From: Daphnia carinata
Taxonomy: Eukaryota > Arthropoda > Branchiopoda > Diplostraca > Daphniidae
Direction: 5' to 3'
NCBI RefSeq assembly: GCF_022539665.2
Contig: NC_081335.1
Coordinates: forward strand, 8,618,001 to 8,682,000
DNA: 64,000 bases
In this document: positions 59,171-64,000 of the stretch, piece after piece
Layout: every line of letters starts with the position of its first letter
How positions within the stretch are numbered: position 1 is the stretch's first letter
Notes under the pieces: generated by a model
What the model saw: the letters and a program-made list of their open reading frames with translations, nothing else
What the model was told of the DNA's origin: nothing
Database searches by the model: none
Program-made: the position numbers and the translations under genes

Positions 59171-61435
59171 ATGACGTCATACGATCGTGGTAAGCTAATC
59201 TTGATTCTTTCTTAGTGGATTTAGTATTATCAAGGTAATCTTCACCTTTTGAATTATAGAAGACTATTATGACAGTGATGCTACGCAATTCAGTGAATCC
59301 GATGACGATAATCTTGAAGGGAATTTTGGGGTTGATCCAATTGATGGCCTTGATCAGTGGATTCCCCCTCTTTTCTATCTCGCGAAAGGTTTCATAACTG
59401 TTAAAACTTTTTGCATTCTAATTGATGTGCATGTATGATTTGTTGTTTCGATGTTGTTATTAAGGCTCTCTTCAGAGCATACAGGATAACAAAAGCAGCC
59501 TGGAAAATGTTTGTTTAGCATGCTGGGAAAAAGGAATATATCCCCATCCATTTTTCAACGGTGGTCTTTGTCACCCATGCAAAGTAAGTTGGAAAATGTG
59601 TTGTACTCCATAGATCAAACACTGAAATTGTATTCTTCGTGACATGATTTTATTTACAGCAAAGATTGTTACATACAATGTTTTCAAAAAGTACCGATGG
59701 CTTACACGTAGGTTCTGCAGACTTTTCTGCTAACAACTTTTCTTTACTGTGACAGCCTTTCTAATGAATGATTTTTCTTAAATAGCTCTATTGCACTGTC
59801 TGTGGATCTAGATCAAATGCCTGTGTCAATTGCACAAGCACCGATTGCCTTAAGTATTGTTCAAGACAATTCTTTTTTTATACCTCTCTTAAAGTATTTC
59901 TATTGGCATAGAAAGTACTGTGTCAATTGCTTGAATATCTGGACTGAGTGCAGTGACAAGCTAGTAAATAAATCTGAAGACTGGATTTGTTTCCTTTGCC
60001 TCCCAGAGCCAGATCGTTTACTGCAAAGCAATTATAATTGGGCACAAAAGGTATTTTTAAAACATTTATATTTAAATGTATTTATTTCTTGTTGGTTGTG
60101 GTTTTTTAGGTTTTATTCTTTCATGAACCGCTTTCGGTGTATAGTCCGAGAGCTTTATACTGGAAAAAGCAACCACTGCGTGTCTTATCTCTCTTTGACG
60201 GAATTGGTACTGGTAAGGAAAACTATGATTTGTTTTTTTTTCCTTGCGTGTGACCTTACTTTGGCATGTTCATTCAGGTCTGGTGGCATTACGAAAATTG
60301 GGTATTGAAGTCGAAGTATATTACGCCTCCGAAGTTTTGGCTGCCGCGGCCACCGTCTCCAGGACTAGACTAGGTGGTGTGCTCCAGCACATCGGCAGCG
60401 TAGGGGAAGTAACAGAGAGGCGGCTAGAGGAAATAGCACCCATTAACCTGCTTATCGGAGGCTCCCCCTGCAATGATTTCAGTGCCATTAACCGATTCCC
60501 AAAAGATTTTTACGGTATTTTTGATTTCCCTTACTTTTTTATTAAACTTGTTAATTACGATCTATTCCAGACCCAAGAGGTTATTCGAGATATTTCTTTG
60601 ATTTCGTCCGAGTTTTGCATCTCATGCGAAAGATCAATGGACAATATCAGCATCTATTATGGCTCTTTGAAAATGTAGCGTCGATGCCCCAACATTATCG
60701 CGACACAATATCCAGGTGTTTCATTTAAACCGAACGTATTTTAATTAAAATTAATCTAGTCTTTGTTTATCCACTTTAGGCATTTGGATTGCCAACCAGC
60801 TGTAATCGATGCCAAGAATTTCAGCCCTCAGCTGCGAAGACGCCTCTTTTGGGGCAACATTCCCGGCCTTTTTACCGTTCATAACGAACAAGTGACGATG
60901 GATGGGGAACCCTTGACTCTTGACAAATCTCTAATGCCTAACTCTGGCCGTAGTGCTGCCCAAGCCAAGATCCGAACTCTGACGACCAACACTAATTCAT
61001 TGCTACAAGGAAGGACGGAGAACTGTAAGAGCCGGAAGGATTTGGCCTCGCTCTTTCCGGTTCGTTTCTCTTTCCAACAAGATGAGCTACGAAACGCCGA
61101 TGTCGAGAACGATGTTGCTAGACATTCAAAGAAAGGGAAAAGGGGGAGTGGCAAAAATGCAACCGATAAACATCAGCGTATGGTACTGGATCGTTACATT
61201 CGTTTTGTTTGAGTTCCTTGTTATTTATGTGGTATCTTAGGTAGCGGATGAAGATGACAACCAGCAGACGGACGTATTATGGCTTCAGGAAATCGAACAT
61301 GTTTTTGGCCTGCCTCGCCATTTTACTGATGTCGGAAACATGTCACGCACTGACCGTCAGAAGCTCTTGGGTCACGCATGGTCGGTTCCGGTCATCGTTT
61401 CAATTTTCTCTAATTTGAAGAGTTACACGGTGTGA
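59171..61435 (+). CDS. DNMT3-like DNA (cytosine-5) methyltransferase, ADD plus catalytic domain
   Basis: De novo cytosine methyltransferase, nuclear. Exons: 59171-59189, 59260-59388, 59465-59583, 59660-59707, 59786-59853, 59912-60050, 60110-60212, 60278-60514, 60571-60715, 60780-61182, 61241-61435; all phases close, 534 residues. MTSYDRE opens an acidic tail (SESDDD); then the ADD domain (VCLACWEKGIYPHPFFNGGL, TVCGSRSNACVNC, DWICFLCLPEPD) and the catalytic domain: motif I LSLFDGIGTGL, motif IV GGSPCNDFSAIN (catalytic Cys), motif VI LFENVASM, motif VIII RRRLFWGNIPG, motif IX IRTLTTNTNS, motif X FGLPRHFTDVGNMSRTDRQK. So the catalytic core looks intact. Oddities: no PWWP domain, loss of two expected zinc-ligand Cys in exon 59660-59707, and a Lys-rich insert in the target-recognition region. 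Start chosen because it is the only in-frame ATG that splices to the acidic exon. Confidence 0.88.
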
Positions 61436-62421
61436 CTGGCAAGGGTATCTTTTGTTTTCAAAAACTTGTTGATTCGCAAGTTTTTATTTTAATGTTGATT
61501 TAAGCAGATAAAGTAATCCAGGTGTTCATCTTTTTTTTTTAGTTATCTAATCCAGATACGAAACCAGTTACAACTTGCTTATGAATTTATTTTATTTGTT
61601 ATTATTGTATTTAATCATTGTTATTTTTCAGTATACGTAGGGCTTCGGTACAGCCATTTATTATCAGTCTGCACTTCAGCTGGGAAGAAACACAGACAGC
61701 ACCAAAAGTCCTAATTGCATGCATGCCTTCAAGGCCTTATCAAATCATTAATTCCTTACCCTTAAATTTGGCACCTATAAGATAATTCTTCTTATTTTTT
61801 TTGTTAACTCGTAATGGGTGGCATTTTAGGATTTTATCTGTCTGATAAAATGTTTGAAACATTCCCCACTTGCACTGCAGGTCAGTGTAAATCCTTTTAT
61901 TTATTTTTTTTCCCGAATGGAGTACGCGTTTAGATCAGATTAATCTGATAGTATAGCTGATCAAGGTAATAAACATGCCAAATGGAGTATTACTTGTTAA
62001 TGAAACTAACAAAGCTTTTACTAGATAAGACTTTAATGCTGTGACGATAAAACATTCCATTTCTGTTTGTGTTTCAGATGCACTTCTCTGTTGGTGTTTT
62101 TTCTTATCTGCAGGTCACTAGGATCATGTGATTTCCCATGACGCGTGGAACGTGACCTCCCGGCTTGTGGGATCTGAAAAAAATTGGACTATCTAGAGTA
62201 CGTATGATTAATTCTGTTTGCTATATGAGCATTCGCGAACATCGTAAATTGCCAATAATCAATTCCAAAAATTGATTCGTCTTTTCATGTATTTAGATTT
62301 AAACGGCCATCTAGAAATGTTTCTTTTCGTTCATAATAATTTCTGTTCTCGATTATGGAACGAACAACAAGAGCCATGGATATTGCAAAGAATAGTTCCT
62401 CCCTAAAACATTGAAATTTGG
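61436..62421. other. Intergenic region between DNMT3 and MFSD8-like
   Basis: 3' flanks of two converging genes; no further gene seen. Confidence 0.45.
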
Positions 62422-64000
62422 CTAATTGGACTCGTCGTATTTGTAGGGCACGAGGCGTTTGTAAAAGATGAAGAAGACCACCAGAACGACGGCCATAACG
62501 ATCGTCATGAAACCAAACGCGTACCACGTCCCGTAAGCCGAGTATAAATGTTGGTGACGCAAATGGGGCACAGAACGCGAGCGAAACAAGCTCCAGCGCC
62601 CAAAATGCCCATCCAAGTGCCCTAGGTAACCAGATCCATTATTATTTGAACTTTCATTGCATTTAATTATTTTTTTTAAAACAGACCTGTGGATGTGGAC
62701 CGAGGATTTTGCTGAAAACGGCGTTGCCCATCGATGCGCCCATCGGGAATCCGGTGACAATGAGCGCGAATCCCGTAATCATCTGGCCCGACGTGATGGC
62801 CGGCAATGTCTCGCACCACGGTTGGGCGCAATTAGGACATCCAGCTAGGTAAAACAATTTCAAAAAATCGTAAAGCCAATCAAATAAATTCATTTAATGT
62901 ATTTAGCCGAATTACCGTCGGGTAGGCAACATTCTGCCGTTTCTGAACACGTGTCGTTGAATGACAGCACGGGCCGGCACGTGCTGTTCGCTTCCGTCTC
63001 ATCGGCGTATCCTTCAAACGTGTTCCACACATCGTGAATGCCGTCTCTGATTAAAAGCTCTGGGAAGTAGCTGCCCCTTAGCGCTGCGTGTCCGCTCTCT
63101 ATTTGATTAGGAAGAAATATATTTAAATTTGCTGGAACAAGCGAGAAAAATGATATTGAATACCTGTTCCATTACACCTGAACTGAGGAGGCGGTCCACT
63201 GTACGGGTAAAGGGCCACTGGTCCCAATAGGAGGAAAATGATGCCGACCATCATGACGATACGTTCTCCCACCCTGCGTTTCAGGTGTTTTATTATTTGA
63301 TCAAATTCAGATTTTAATCAATTAAATTTTTTTGCTTTTACTTGCGAGATGTGGGAGCCATGACGGAGAAGATGAGGCCGCTGTAAAGTCCAGCAGTGGC
63401 GAAACCAATGCCGACAATAACGATGGCCCTCTGTTCGTCCCATCCCAGCATTTCCATCGTCAGCAATGTGGCAACGCTGTTGAAATCAACTGATTAAAAA
63501 AAAAAATCAATTAAAAATTAGGAATGCGAGAAAATCACCTCTCGAGGAAGATAAAATTGAACTGGACGGACGCAAAGACGACGATGCACGTGACCAAGCC
63601 GATGACATCCGGAGCTTTGAGTTCCGGCTTCTCCCTGTTGCTGTCCTTGTTGTTTTTGGCGGCCAGCTCGGCCAGATACTCGCCCTCCTCCCTGGCAATG
63701 TTGTACTCGGTGAAGACGCAAGGCAAGAAGACGAACACGTTGATGATGGCCAAGATGACGGACAGCCAAGCCGGACCGGTGTACATGTCGAAATAGAATT
63801 GCGATTCACCTTCTTCGGGGATGATGGAACCCAATGGAGCAAAGGCGGCCTGAATAGCTTGCATTTGTTTTTATATTCAAGGTAATTAATTAAATAATAA
63901 TTAAAATATTTAAATTGAATCAAAAATTACCTGGGCCTACAATGAAAGCGGAAGACTGGGCCATCTGGAAGAGAGAAACGGCCGTCGTTCTTTCTTTGGT
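62422..64000 (-). CDS. MFSD8 (CLN7)-like transporter, C-terminal part, frameshift in last exon
   Basis: Minus-strand major facilitator protein cut by the right window edge. Exons: 64000-63931 (partial), 63857-63539, 63476-63342, 63273-63164, 63098-62916, 62844-62687, 62621-62422. Matches to human MFSD8 recalled from the family: AFIVGPAIQAAFAPLG, FNFIFLESVATLLTMEMLGW, SRKVGERIVMMVGI, FSKILGPHPQGTWMG, FYKRLVPYK. MFSD8 is a lysosomal chloride/anion-type transporter in mammals. In the last exon the frame set by splicing (GILGAGACFARVLCPICVTN) hits a TGA at 62507-62505, while the conserved end (YSAYGTWYAFGF to a stop at 62422) lies in another frame. The join is at ATTTATACTCGG near 62550, where two extra bases (TA) or one missing base would explain it. 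Confidence 0.8.

Noticed and set aside
59802-60308. 168-codon frame starting MDLDQMPVSIAQ
   Set aside because: It overlaps the DNMT3 ADD exons in the wrong frame; the Cys-rich ADD frame with a 58-bp intron fits the family.
1-64000. CRISPR array, operon or prokaryotic mobile system
   Set aside because: No direct-repeat/spacer structure or polycistronic layout; spliced genes and nuclear tRNAs show the window is animal nuclear DNA.

Overview
The window reads as nuclear DNA of a small arthropod, most likely a branchiopod crustacean such as Daphnia. This is an inference from the gene set (thioester-less Mcr-type complement proteins, extracellular Cu/Zn SOD, an ADD-MTase DNMT3, an M1AP-like gene), dense packing, introns of about 55-80 bp with GT-AG ends, and a nuclear tRNA cluster. 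No species is identified. Gene models were spliced by eye; exon coordinates are given where phases closed, and weak spots are stated.

Layout. 1-15276: two tandem + strand paralogues of macroglobulin complement-related protein (Mcr/CD109 family, LDLa insert, no thioester). The first is cut by the window edge and has a one-base frameshift; the second is complete. 15479-20798: a divergent pair sharing about 360 bp, M1AP-like (-) and WDR75 (+). 20799-25754: gene-poor, with a hairpin-rich 339-bp element, G-rich minisatellites and a tRNA-derived remnant. 25755-28136: a C2H2 zinc-finger gene and an intronless C-type-lectin-like membrane protein. 28990-32601: three tandem single-CUB secreted proteins with identical exon plans and a shared motif about 60 bp before each start codon. 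33643-36387: an MFSD6-like transporter. 36974-38790: a decayed gene for a secreted, glycosylation-site-rich coiled-coil repeat protein. 39405-39890: a hAT-type MITE with perfect 8-bp target duplication. 40873-41498: a His/Gly-rich secreted peptide (-). 42441-43571: four tRNA genes (-; Leu-CAG, Ile-AAT, Lys-TTT, Lys-CTT). 45214-46188: an intronless orphan type II membrane protein. 46921-53686: a JIP3/JIP4 (Sunday driver) scaffold with two alternative last exons. 54334-54864: extracellular Cu/Zn SOD (-). 56553-57699: a Par-4/PAWR-like gene. 59171-61435: a DNMT3-like DNA methyltransferase without a PWWP domain. 62422-64000: an MFSD8-like transporter (-), partial, with a frameshift in its last exon.

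The genes do not form one pathway. Local themes are tandem duplication of extracellular, possibly immune or adhesive proteins (Mcr pair, CUB trio) and mobile or repeat DNA between genes. The most informative observations are gene-conversion-like patches and a conserved GC-AG intron in the Mcr pair, the duplicated SH[LI]IVWQV terminal exon of JIP, the altered zinc-finger exon of DNMT3, the hairpin-tiled inverted-repeat element, the repeat-built decayed coiled-coil gene, and the shared upstream motif of the CUB trio.
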